This document shows, piece by piece, positions 53,883-63,097 of a stretch of 64,000 nucleotides of DNA. The notes below the pieces were generated by a model. That model searched no databases. It was not told the DNA's origin and saw nothing but the letters and a program-made list of their open reading frames with translations. How positions within the stretch are numbered: the first letter of the stretch is position 1; every line of letters begins with the position of its first letter. Source of the DNA: Ctenosaura bakeri (Eukaryota; Chordata; Lepidosauria; Squamata; Iguanidae); contig CAOLHI010000733.1 of NCBI GenBank assembly GCA_948474755.1, positions 186,001-250,000 on the forward strand. Reading direction: 5' to 3'. The position numbers and the translations under genes were made by a program.

Positions 53883-53999
53883 TACGGTACAGACAAACTA
53901 AGTAGATTGCATTTATAGCAAAAGTCCAAATATAAAATTTAAGATAGGTAAAATTTCAAATGTAATGCTTCTGGTTTAAATAAATCAAAAGTATCCAAA

Positions 54000-54585
54000 A
54001 TTCCTAAATTATATATTCCCCTGTATTAATTGTCTGTGGGTAGTAATGACAGAGGCACAAAACCTAGCCACCTTTTCTGTAACTTGTAAATAGCAATCTG
54101 CAAGCAGGAAAGATGGATAAAATCTTTCTGATCTCCCTGGAAATTTGTGTAAAACTGGAGCTATTAAAATGGAATGAGCACCTTGATAAAATGGGCAACG
54201 CAATAAAACACGATCAAGAGATTTCTACTGCTACATTTGAGCATGGACAAGTGCACTTCTCATACAGAATCTTTTTGTATTTGTCTTCCAAAATGGCTGT
54301 TGGAAGCATATTAAAATGTACCACAGTAAAAGCAGATCTAAATTTGAGAACTATTAATTTAGCGGGATAAGCGGAGCAATCAAATGATACCTCCATATTA
54401 CCCAGAACTGGGATGCTTTTAATTAAACTCTGATGTTTTTGCAGTTTGATATCCCAAACGTGCTGCCTCAAAGCTGATTTGGCCCTCGTGTATCCCATCT
54501 TCTTGTAATATATAATAGTCAAAGTTTGTTTGTCTGTGTCAGACGAAGATCTCATATGATTGACTGTGTCAGGAGAAGCCCTCAT
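54000..54585 (-). mobile_element. Non-LTR retrotransposon ORF2 C-terminal fragment
   Basis: Two minus-strand frames (54214-54585 and 54009-54203), offset by one frameshift, read as a cysteine-rich EKCTCPCSN segment followed by RCPFYQGAHSILIAPVLHKF and SFLLADCYLQVTEKVARFCA. This zinc-knuckle-like end is shared with 11560-11910. Clade not assigned. Confidence 0.55.
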
Positions 54586-54600
54586 ATGATTGGCTGCCTA

Positions 54601-54692
54601 AGAAGATTCTATGGAATCCTGGGATTTGCAGTTTAGGGAGGGGCCTTTAGAATTCTCAGCAAAGAGCTCTTGGGCTTCAGTTAACTGTGTCT
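54601..54692. mobile_element. MITE family 1, partial
   Basis: GATTCTATGGAATCCTGGGA TTTGCAGTTTAGGGAGGGGC and CTCAGCAAAGAGCTCTTGGG; central part only. Confidence 0.6.
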
Positions 54693-55405
54693 GTCTAGAA
54701 TAGGCTGGTTCCTATGGAAATGAGGCCTAGCAGCAAGGAGGAGGGCAGTGTTTTCCCTCACAAATCCAACCTCTGTATGTTAATAACTCTGAATACAGAT
54801 TGGATTGGGGAATATGGGGAAAAGTTACAGGTATTGGACAAAACAGTTTGGGGAATTAGAGACTCAGGATCTCAAATCTTTTTAACAAGTATTACCTATG
54901 AGAAAATAAAATCCTGGGCAACGGCTGGTATATACGCTAGTTAAATTATAAAAACCCACAAAAAAATTTTAAAACATCTTGATAAATTAAAAGCCCACCT
55001 GTTTACATATTAAAAGGCTATCTAAATAAGAATGTTTTTGCCTGCTGGTAAAAGGAAAACAAGGAGGGGCCAGCCTAACTTCTCCAGGAAGGGAGTTCCA
55101 GAGGTGGGAGCAGCCACTGAGAAGGCTCTCTCCCCAAGTGAACCTGGGATAGTAGAGAGACTGAGAGGAAGCCTTCCTCTGAGGATCTTAGGGCCTGGCA
55201 TATATAGAGACAGACAAGAAGAGAGGCTCCTTTGGGTCACTCAAACTATTTCAATTTATTACTGCTGCTTGCTCTAAGACATTCTTGACTTTTCAATGCT
55301 AAGTGTTGCTGTGCTTCTAACAGAAGTGAGGTAAGCGAGGAAAAGTGGGCCACAAGCATGGCAGTGGGGTGTGAGGTGCGATAGAAAGAAGTGCAGCAAT
55401 GCAAA
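54693..55405. other. Gene-free stretch with L2-like scrap
   Basis: No gene. TTCTCCAGGAAGGGAGTTCC AGAGGTGGGAGCAGCCACTGAGAAGGC at about 55078 resembles a dispersed LINE-derived 3' segment. Confidence 0.35.
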
Positions 55406-55737
55406 GTGAGACAAGTTGAAGGGATGCCATGTAGAGGAGGGAGAGGGCTTGTTTTCTGCTGATCCAGAGACCAGGACAAGGAGCAATGGATTCAAGCTGC
55501 AGGAAAGGAGATTCCACCTGAACCTCAGAAGGAACTTCCTGACGGTCAGGGCTGTCCGGCAGTGGAATATGCTGCCTCGGAGTGTAGTGGAGTCTCCTTC
55601 TTTGGAGGTTTTTAAGCAGAGGCTGGATGGCCATCTGTCAGGAGTGCTTTGAGGGTGTTCCTGCATGGCAGGGGGTTAGACTGGATGGCCCCTGTGGTCT
55701 CTTCCAACTCTACATTTCTATGATTCTATTATTCTAA
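55406..55737 (+). mobile_element. CR1 LINE ORF2 end and 3' terminus
   Basis: A single frame reads EEGEGLFSADPETRTRSNGF, KLQERRFHLNLRRNFLTVRA and WNMLPRSVVESPSLEVFKQR. The 3' end is CTCTACATTTCTATGATTCTATTATTCTA. 5'-truncated. Confidence 0.85.
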
Positions 55738-55859
55738 GTGGGAAAGAAAAGGTGGGAGCTATTGTGGGTGGGGCATGAAATGAAAGCGAGGGATGTGACA
55801 ATGTAGGATAAAGCAAGAGGGTTCTGGGTTGCATCAACAGGAGTATAGTTTCTAGGTCA

Positions 55860-56044
55860 AGGGAACTGATGGTACCACTCTATTGTGCTTTGGCCAGACT
55901 CCACCTGGAATACTGTGTCCAGTTCTGGGGACCACAGTTCAGGATGGGTATTGACAATCCAGAACATGTCCAAAGGAGGGTGACCGAAATGGTAGAAGGC
56001 CTGGAAATCATGCCCTATGAGGAAAGGCTTAGGGAGCTGAGTAT
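55860..56044 (+). mobile_element. CR1 LINE ORF2 segment, left part (split by MITE)
   Basis: Encodes LARLHLEYCVQFWGPQFRMG and VQRRVTEMVEGLE, then PYEERLRELS, and is interrupted at GAGTAT by the MITE at 56045. The element continues at 56225. Confidence 0.8.
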
Positions 56045-56224
56045 GGCCATTTCCACACTAGGCTGTTAGAGCGCTATGATTCCACTTTCAACATCCTATG
56101 GAATCCTGGGGTTTGCAGTTTCAGGAGGGGCCAGTTGGCCCCTCCTGAAACTGCAAACCCCAGGATTCCATAGGGTGTTGAAAGTGGAATCATAGCGCTC
56201 TATCAGCCTAGTGCGGAAATGGCC
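56045..56224. mobile_element. Near-perfect palindromic MITE family 1 inserted in CR1
   Basis: 180 bp, GGCCATTTCCACACTAGGCT at the left and AGCCTAGTGCGGAAATGGCC at the right. It is palindromic along its length, meeting at GGGGCCAGTTGGCCCC. A TAT duplication (56042-56044 and 56225-56227) flanks it. Removing the element and one TAT restores the CR1 sequence GAGTATGTTTGG, which proves the 3-bp target duplication. Confidence 0.9.
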
Positions 56225-56585
56225 TATGTTTGGCCTGGAGAAGAGAAGGTTTAAGAGACACCATGACATCTGTGTTTAAATGTTTAAAGGGGTGTCATGT
56301 GGAGGATTTGTCAAGCCTGTTTTCCACTGTTCCAGAGATTAGGACACAGTGCAATAGCTTCAGACTTCAGAATAAGAGATTCCATTTAAACATTAGGAAG
56401 AACTTCCTGATGATAAGAGCAGTTCAGCCGTGGAATGTGCTGCCTCGGAATGTGGTAGAGTCTCCTTCTTTGGAGGTTGGACAGCCATCTGTTGGGAATG
56501 CTTTGATAGTGTATTCCTGCAAGGAAGGGAGTTGGACTGAATGGCCCTTATGCTCTCTTCCAACTCTATGATCATATGATTCTAG
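56225..56585 (+). mobile_element. CR1 LINE ORF2 end and 3' terminus, right part
   Basis: Continues with TSVFKCLKGCHVEDLSSLFS, IRTQCNSFRLQNKRFHLNIR and WNVLPRNVVESPSLEV, and terminates CAACTCTATGATCATATGATTCTA. Confidence 0.8.
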
Positions 56586-56680
56586 GAGACAGGAAGTGTG
56601 ATAGCATAATGCAAGAGAGGGAGGCACAGGAACATGAGTTAACACAGAGAGAAAGAGACTAGAAGGTTCATCTATTCAAT

Positions 56681-57060
56681 GGCCATTTCTGTACTACACT
56701 GTTATAGTGCTGTTATTCCACTCTCAACATCCTATGGAATCTGGGGGTTTGCAGTTCAGGGAGGGGCTTTTAGAATTCTCAGCCAGACAGCTCTTTGGCC
56801 TCAGGAAACTACAAACCCCAGAATTCCTCAGGATATTGAAAGTGAAATGATAGCACTATAACAGCATAGTGTGGAAATGGCCAATGTATGTGAGGCAGGG
56901 AGAGTTACCTGAGTAAAAACTGGAGATGTCTCCTCTACCTTTAACAGTCATGAAGAAGAGTGAATTTCACCAAGCGTTGCTCATTACCTCTTTCCGTGAT
57001 AAGCAGCATCTCATGAAATCCCCTCCTACACCAGCATTAAAGAAACAGGAACCCTCTCTA
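56681..57060 (+). repeat. Left arm of 1-kb inverted duplication (contains MITE 56681-56882)
   Basis: Holds a full family-1 MITE (GGCCATTTCTGTACTACACT to GTGTGGAAATGGCC, AAT duplication 56678-56680 and 56883-56885), followed by a unique segment from TGTATGTGAGGCAGGG to GAAACAGGAACCCTCTCTA. The whole arm is mirrored by 57356-57734. Confidence 0.8.
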
Positions 57061-57355
57061 GTGGTTCAGTGTGGAAAAGAGGAAGAGAGAAGAGGTATGG
57101 TGGTGCAGTGAGGTAACGTAACGTGAAGTAAGAGGGAAGTGAATGGGAGACACAGGGCAGAATTTAAGGGAGGAAAATGCAATTATGTAAGGTGAGAAGG
57201 AAAGAGGGAACTGGAATCTCAGTGTGAAAGCTCAAGAGTGGAAGTTAAACATCTCGTGGTGAGACAAGAACCATTTCTGCACTACTTATAGTGCAATTGT
57301 TCCACTTTCAACATCCTATGGAATCCTGGGGTTTGCAGTCTAGGGAGGGGCCGGT
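57061..57355. other. Spacer of the inverted duplication, with a half MITE
   Basis: Purine-rich sequence. From 57268 to 57352 there is a left half of a family-1 MITE (AACCATTTCTGCACTACTTA TAGTGC, CCACTTTCAACATCCTATGG, GGGTTTGCAGTCTAGGGAGG). Confidence 0.6.
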
Positions 57356-57734
57356 GAGAGGGGGTTCCTGTTTCTTTAATGCTGGTGTTGGAGGGGATTT
57401 CATGAGGTGCTGCTTACCACGGAAGAGGTAATGAGCCACACTTGGTGGAATTCATTCTTTTACATAACTGTTAAAGGTAGGGGAGATAGCTCCAGTTTTT
57501 ACTCAGGCAATCCTCCTTGCCTCACATACACTGGTCATTTCCACACCACACTGTTATAGTGCTATTATTCAACTTTCAACATCCTGTGGAATTCTGGGGT
57601 TTGTAGTTTACTGAGGCCAAAGAGCTCTCTGGCTGAGAATTCTAAAGACCCCTTCCTAAATTGCAAATCCCAGGATTCCATAGGATATGGAAAGTGGAAC
57701 AATCGCGCTATAAGAGTGTAGTGAGGAAATGGCC
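57356..57734 (-). repeat. Right arm of 1-kb inverted duplication (contains MITE 57533-57734)
   Basis: GGGTTCCTGTTTCTTTAATG, GGAGGGGATTTCATGAGGTG, CCAGTTTTTACTCAGGCAAT and CCTTGCCTCACATACA are the reverse complement of the left arm, with scattered differences. The MITE arm that follows (GGTCATTTCCACACCACACT to GTGAGGAAATGGCC) mirrors 56681-56882. Confidence 0.8.
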
Positions 57735-58540
57735 AAGGAGGATGAAGAAAAGGAGGCCAGATAGTGGGTTGGTGGACGTCTACATGAACAGGAGAGAGAG
57801 AAGTGATAGCAACAACAAAGTCCCTCCAGGACAAGGAATAGAATTTTCCATTTGCATCTCCACAGTCAGCACTCCATCACCTAAGATAGCCACCTTAGTT
57901 TCCTAAATGGCTCTAAATAACACTTGGCACTTAAAAGGTGTTTTTGAGCACATAAAACACTTTCTATGACATTAGTTCAGTTATCTTTACAGCAACCGGA
58001 GGCAGGTCAGTATGTTTGTTCTCATTTTGAGATAAGGCTGAGCGTAAGGGAAATGAGATCACTTGAAACTCTCTACTCAAGGGTTGCATTGGGAGGGGGA
58101 GCTCTTTTCAAACTTTACTCAGTTCAAAATGTTTTTGCAATCTTCTTTGCCTGAACTGTTTGCATACTTTGTACCTAGGAATGTTTCTAACCCTCTATAT
58201 CTGGAAATTTTACTACCTCTCAAATGAGTTTTTGCAGCTTTTCTCGTTGCTCCTCACTCACATGAACCATTTGAATGTGGCTTAGGAATTTTAAAGGAGA
58301 CTGGATGTGAAAAGCTTTTCCAGTTCTGAAATGGGTGCTTATGGTGCTTTTTAAAATTCACTTGCTTGCACACTTGATACATGTCTTCAATATGTTTTCA
58401 GTGTCTGGCTATAACAAATTGATATGCTTTCAGTGTCTGGATGTAAGATTTTTCTATGCTAAAAATGTGTGTTTGTAACTCTTTCTGTCTCACAGACAGA
58501 TATTTTGCAAACTTAATAAATATCATTTCTTCTAAACTTA
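57735..58540. other. Intergenic gene-free stretch
   Basis: No supported gene or named repeat. Confidence 0.4.
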
Positions 58541-59290
58541 GGGATCATATTACACCTATATTAAAATCACTTCACTGGCTGCCAACTAGTTTCCAGGAAA
58601 GGTACAAAGTGTAGGTTCTTAGCTTTGAGTCTCTCCATGGTTTGGGTCCAGGTTACCTATACGATCACCTTGTCCCATATAATCTGCCTTGTACATTCCT
58701 GTCTTCTAGGAGGCCTTTACTTCAGTCAGCCAAGACCAGGACTATTTCCGCACTGGACTGTTATAGCACAATGATTCCACTTGCAACATCCTATGGAATC
58801 CTGGGGTTTGCAGTTTTGGGAGGGGCCAGCCAGCCCCTCCCAAAACTGCAAACCCCAAGATTCCATAGGATGTTGCAAGTGGAATCATTGTGCTATAACA
58901 GTCCAGTGCAGAAATGGCCCAAGTTGGCAACCGTTAACCAAAGGATTGTTTTCATCAGCCATCTCAAAATTGTGGAACAACCTGCCAGAAGAGATCCAGC
59001 ATCTGGAAAAACTGTCCAAGTTTAAAACAACATTAAAGAGCAATCTCTTCCATCAGGCCTATCCAGATGGTTTTTAAATTTTGAGTTTTTAAACTATGAA
59101 TTCAATATGTATGCATGCTTTCAAAACTGACGTTAATGTTCTTTTAACTGATAATGTATGTTTAATTGGTGTTTTGTGTTTTTGACTGTGGAATGTGTGT
59201 TTTTTTTTTCTTATTGCTATATTTTAATCTGTTTTTCCCTGCCTCAATCCATAGCAAGAGACAGGTAAGAAAATTATATTATTGTTATTA
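58541..59290 (+). mobile_element. L2 LINE ORF2 end and 3' UTR, split by a MITE
   Basis: Encodes RDHITPILKSLHWLPTSFQE, then LHGLGPGYLYDHLVPYN, and after the MITE (58739-58919) SKLWNNLPEEIQHLEKLSKF and TLKSNLFHQAYP. These are the standard C-terminal landmarks of L2 ORF2. The tail has CTGCCTCAATCCATAGCAAG. Confidence 0.8.
58739..58919. mobile_element. Near-perfect palindromic MITE family 1 nested in L2
   Basis: TATTTCCGCACTGGACTGTT at the left and AACAGTCCAGTGCAGAAATGG at the right. It is palindromic throughout, meeting at GGGGCCAGCCAGCCCC, so matching open frames appear on both strands. Confidence 0.85.
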
Positions 59291-60404
59291 ATTGGAATTG
59301 TTGTTGTTGTTGTTGAGAAAGCTCAACCTTTTGAATAGCAGCATCTCCTATTAAGGAAAACTATTCTTCAGAGAGGCACACAAAACACACACAACATGTA
59401 ACGCCTAAAATACCTTGAACACCTCTGCACAACACATGAAGGATCTAAGCGAAGTCCACTTTGTTTCCCATCTATAAACTTTACAGAGAGAAAACAGAGA
59501 TTGTGCTTAGATTCTATAGTATAAGTATATCTCAGTTAATAAAACCTCTGAGAAAGAAACTTCATTTTATTTTTTTTATTTTTTTTATAATTAATTTTAT
59601 TATGATTACATCGTATAAAAAAATTTCTCATTGCACATTTTACCAAACTATTACAGCATCTTCCACGCCTCTTTGGATTTCAATACTGTTATTTCATTGA
59701 CATATCAACATTTATGCATCGCATTACATTTGTTAACATACAAGATAGATCCTGCTCTTCAACCCTACTTTACATGTTCCATGATATTCCACTAATTTTT
59801 ACTTCTAGCTACTCATGCTAGCATGAATCAAGAATTGTAGCCTATCAATACCTAACCCATTTCCAGAACAACTTGCCATTCTTTGTTAATGTCATCATCT
59901 GATTTTCCTTTTAATCTCTGAGAGACTATATCTGCATTTCGATTTTCAATGGAAGTTGCCCACCATTGCTCAGAAAGAAGCTTCATTTTAGAAAGTCTTT
60001 TTATGCTCTCCCAGCCCTCCTTTTCTCCTTGCCCTCTGCCTGGTTAGAGGTGTTTTTTTGGCAGTTTTGGCATTAGGAAGATAGTGAAGGAGGGCTGGAG
60101 AAAACAAACCTTTGGTTTTGGATTACTAAGGTATGTCTGTAATAAATGATGCAATAAAGCAGGGAAAGGGCAGGATTCTAGCTAATCCAGCTCTAGCCAT
60201 GTGTTCCTCTTTACAGTAGGCAAAGTAAACAGCAGCTGTCTTTGGAAGCCCTTACTGAGCATGTGTGAACAACAAAACAGAGAGAAAATGGGAGAGCAGA
60301 TAAGTCCCACCAGTTACCCCCTACGTATTAAAACAGAATAGATTGATACATTTGGCCAACAAATTGGAAATTATCAGAAAAGTGGGCTTGTGAATGAATC
60401 ATCC
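59291..60404. other. Intergenic gene-free stretch
   Basis: No supported gene. 59300-59325 is a short TTG repeat. 59565-59990 is a T-run-led, AT-rich segment that may be an inverted LINE 3' end. Confidence 0.35.
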
Positions 60405-60700
60405 CACTTTGCAAGAAGTCTTGAAGTGGTCTCTAGAAGATTCCAAATTTTTGTTTACTTCATGCAATGCTTACCTGAACTGGCAGTTTCATTTCACTTG
60501 CACGTCTCTTTAGTTCTGAATAGAAAGTTTGCTGAAACATGTTCAAGCTGCTCTTGTTTTTTTGTTTTTTATGGTGTAGCAACTTATCCCTAATTCTTTC
60601 CTTGTTATTTCTGCCTCTGGTATCAAAGTTTCTGCTAAAGAAGTCATGCTCAGGAAAACATCTACTTCATTAACTGAGGTATACCTGTATAAAGGAACTC
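60405..60700 (+). repeat. Duplication block upstream of pseudogene E
   Basis: Collinear with 11461-11545 plus 12346-12660 upstream of copy A, without the LINE and Tigger insertions that split that copy. It therefore shows the uninterrupted ancestral arrangement. Confidence 0.7.
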
Positions 60701-61646
60701 TGATCGTGAAACCCAGTTGGAGAAAGCTTGAGTGAAAAATTAACAAGGAGTGGTCCTAGTTGACCACATGGTACAAATGAGATCAAGAGGCAAATGAGGC
60801 TGCCCAGATTTGGGAGGACAAAAATGTGGCCATGCTAGACTATGTGAGATCAGGTGTGTTCAGTGATATGGGGGACTGAAAATGTCTTTGCATAACTGAT
60901 TTTTTTCAGAACTAAAGGGAAATGGGGGAGATCAAACAGAAGGATAGGGAAAAAATGAGAAGTGGGAATGGATAGAGTCCTTCATCCCATCGGTTGCATG
61001 TTTGGAGAGGTCAGCTGAACGGGGAGTGGAAATGGGAGGAGCTGCAAAGTCGGAAAGTTCTGGAGAGATTCAGCATCAGCGCTCCATAGCTGCCAGGGTT
61101 TCACATGCTAGCAAGACCAAACAGGGCTATTGTTTGCCTACTGGGCAGAAGTATGCTGCCAAGTGCTTTTGTTGGCAGCCGTGGGACACTTTCTATTGGA
61201 AAATCTTATTTGGTTCTGGAAACACACACATCATCATTTTCCCATTATGCAATGCAATGAAGACCTATCAACAGGGGCACTGGCACCATAGGGAACCAAC
61301 TAGGGGTGCTATACGAAGTGCTTGCTCAAGTCTGACATAAACCCTGCCTCTGCAGGGGTGGGAGGCAGCGGGAAACTTGATAAAATGACTTCAAGTGTCT
61401 CTTCATCTCTCTCTCTTTCTGACTTAAACTGAAGTCTGCCTTGTATCTGCATCACCAAAAGTTACAACTGAATTGAATTAGAAGACTCTCAGCCAGCGGT
61501 GCAGGTGAACCAGGGCTGTAGCTATTGGTGGAGGGGAAGCAATGAGGCCATCCCTCCCAATAAGAATCCCGTCCCAAGGAAATTTTCTTTCTGTACCTAA
61601 ATTTCTAGGTTCTAAAAGAGTGCAACACTGGAATCATTCATACCTA
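60701..61646. other. Intergenic gene-free stretch
   Basis: A 112-codon plus-strand frame (61002-61340) has no recognised domain. GTGAGATCAGGTGTGTTCAGTG (60846) is faintly like DNA near 12958. No gene called. Confidence 0.35.
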
Positions 61647-61793
61647 GGCCATTTCCACGCTAGACTGTTATAGTGCTATTGTTCCATTTTCAACATCCTA
61701 TGGAATCCTGAACCCTAAACTGCAAGCCTCAGGATTCCACAGGATGTTGAAAGCGGAATAATAGTGTTATAACAGTCTAGTGTGGAAATACCC
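61647..61793. mobile_element. Palindromic MITE family 1
   Basis: GGCCATTTCCACGCTAGACT at the left and AGTCTAGTGTGGAAATACCC at the right; the short loop CTGAACCCTAAACTGCAAGC lies between paired arms. Confidence 0.8.
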
Positions 61794-62480
61794 TAGAAAC
61801 CTTCTATTGTCTGTGTTTCATCCTTGCGGTAACTTTGTATCCCCCTGTCTTTTTTGGTTCAGGTGCCTAAACAGTATTTCTAATGCACAAATGAATTTAC
61901 TGCAATGCTAAAAAAAATTGAGGACTGAAGGAAAACTTCATGAAGGGGCAGAATTTAAATCTGGGGGGGGGCAATTCTGCCATTTCCTCCCCCCCCAGCC
62001 ACATTCCTGGGAGAAAGAAAAAGCATTCCAATTTCCAATATTTCTTAGCCATTTGACATTGGCTAGTTGTTGTCAACGGCTGTCAGTCTCCCTCACAAAA
62101 GGAAGATTCCCAGCAGCTTTTGACAGACAGGACATAAGTATCTATTAACGTTCTTCTGTTCAAACTTCCAATTTTATAAAAGTACGAATATAAAATGTTT
62201 TAGAAGTATGGCCCAATGTACAGGATGTGACACTGAAAGATATGCCGTGTCTGGGTGTTCCTTTATCTTTACAGTAATGGAAACAGTGACATCCTTATCG
62301 GAGTTCCCAGTCCACTTATGACTGCCAAAGTGGTTTATATCTGCAAAACCTCATGCAAAAATAAAAACCAGTTAGTCATAAAGGTGCTGCTACATTTCTT
62401 ATTCATTCTTTTCTCCCTCTTCCTCCCTCCTTTTTCCCCCCTCAGCAATTGATTTCCTTCTTCCATGTTCTATCCTCTCC
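61794..62480. other. Intergenic gene-free stretch
   Basis: No supported gene; G-run and C-run at about 61962-61998 and T/C-rich 62399-62445. Confidence 0.4.
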
Positions 62481-62780
62481 TTTTTCTCAGCAGTAGTGCA
62501 TGGCCATTTTGTCCAAGACCCAGGAGAATACTTGAGTCCCCTATAGAAAGAAGCAGAAGAAAGTGCTTTGTTTTCTAAGGTGAGCATTAAGTGGGGGGGG
62601 AGGATTTATTAGGATCCATTAAGTACCACAGTAGGAGAAAAGCAAAAAGTGGGGAAAGGACTGAAGGTACATCAAAGGGGAAAGAATGAGACACCCTCGG
62701 CTAATCTGAGAAGAAGGAATCTGGAAAACTCAAGAAAGGGCACTTAGAGAACAGCAAAGGAGAAGACAGGAGACTGCATT
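62481..62780 (+). promoter_or_regulatory. Relic 5' flank of pseudogene E
   Basis: CATTTTGTCCAAGACCCAGG, GCTTTGTTTTCTAAGGTGAGCATT, GGGGAAAGGACTGAAGGTAC, GACACCCTCGGCTAATCTGA and AGAGAACAGCAAAGGAGAAG align with the leaders of copies C and A. The promoter region was therefore duplicated with the gene. Confidence 0.5.
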
Positions 62781-63097
62781 GTGAGCAATGCATAATATGA
62801 GAAAACTGAAGGTAATGTTTCTGTCCATCTTAATCCACCCCTGGATTAAGAAGAAGAACCTTCTCTACTGGAATCTTCTGCTGAGACACTGCTCATACTG
62901 GGCAATGAAATCATTCCCCCATGAAACCCAAATATCAACCTTACTATGGCTTACTCAGAGAAGCATATAACCCTGATGCAGTCCATGTCCTTCATGGGAC
63001 ATCTTCATCACAACTGTCCAGCCTCTCAGTGTACCTGAGTACTTGAGCTACTCCATCTTTACCATGTTTGCGGTATTGCTGTCTTTGTTCTAAAATG
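62781..63097 (+). pseudogene. CD225/dispanin copy E, decayed exon 1
   Basis: Fifth array member, broken. The position of the start codon reads GTGAGC where B and D have ATGAGC. AATCCACCC (the PPPY region) is followed by a TAA in frame and by small indels. AAATATCAACCTTACTATGG preserves the KYQPYYG-like motif. GTCCAGCCTCTCAGTGTACC and GAGTACTTGAGCTACTCCAT CTTTACCATG preserve the start of the CD225 segment (PDYLAYSIFTM) with changes. About 20 bp containing the triple-cysteine codons are deleted (ATGTTTGCGGTATTGCTG), and a TAA precedes the retained splice donor GTAAGG at 63098. No exon 2 is visible in the remaining 900 bp, though introns in this family reach 6 kb, so it may lie outside the window. 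Confidence 0.8.

Noticed and set aside
61002..61340. 112-codon plus-strand frame as a gene
   Set aside because: No domain, no splice or promoter context, and it lies in degenerate intergenic DNA.
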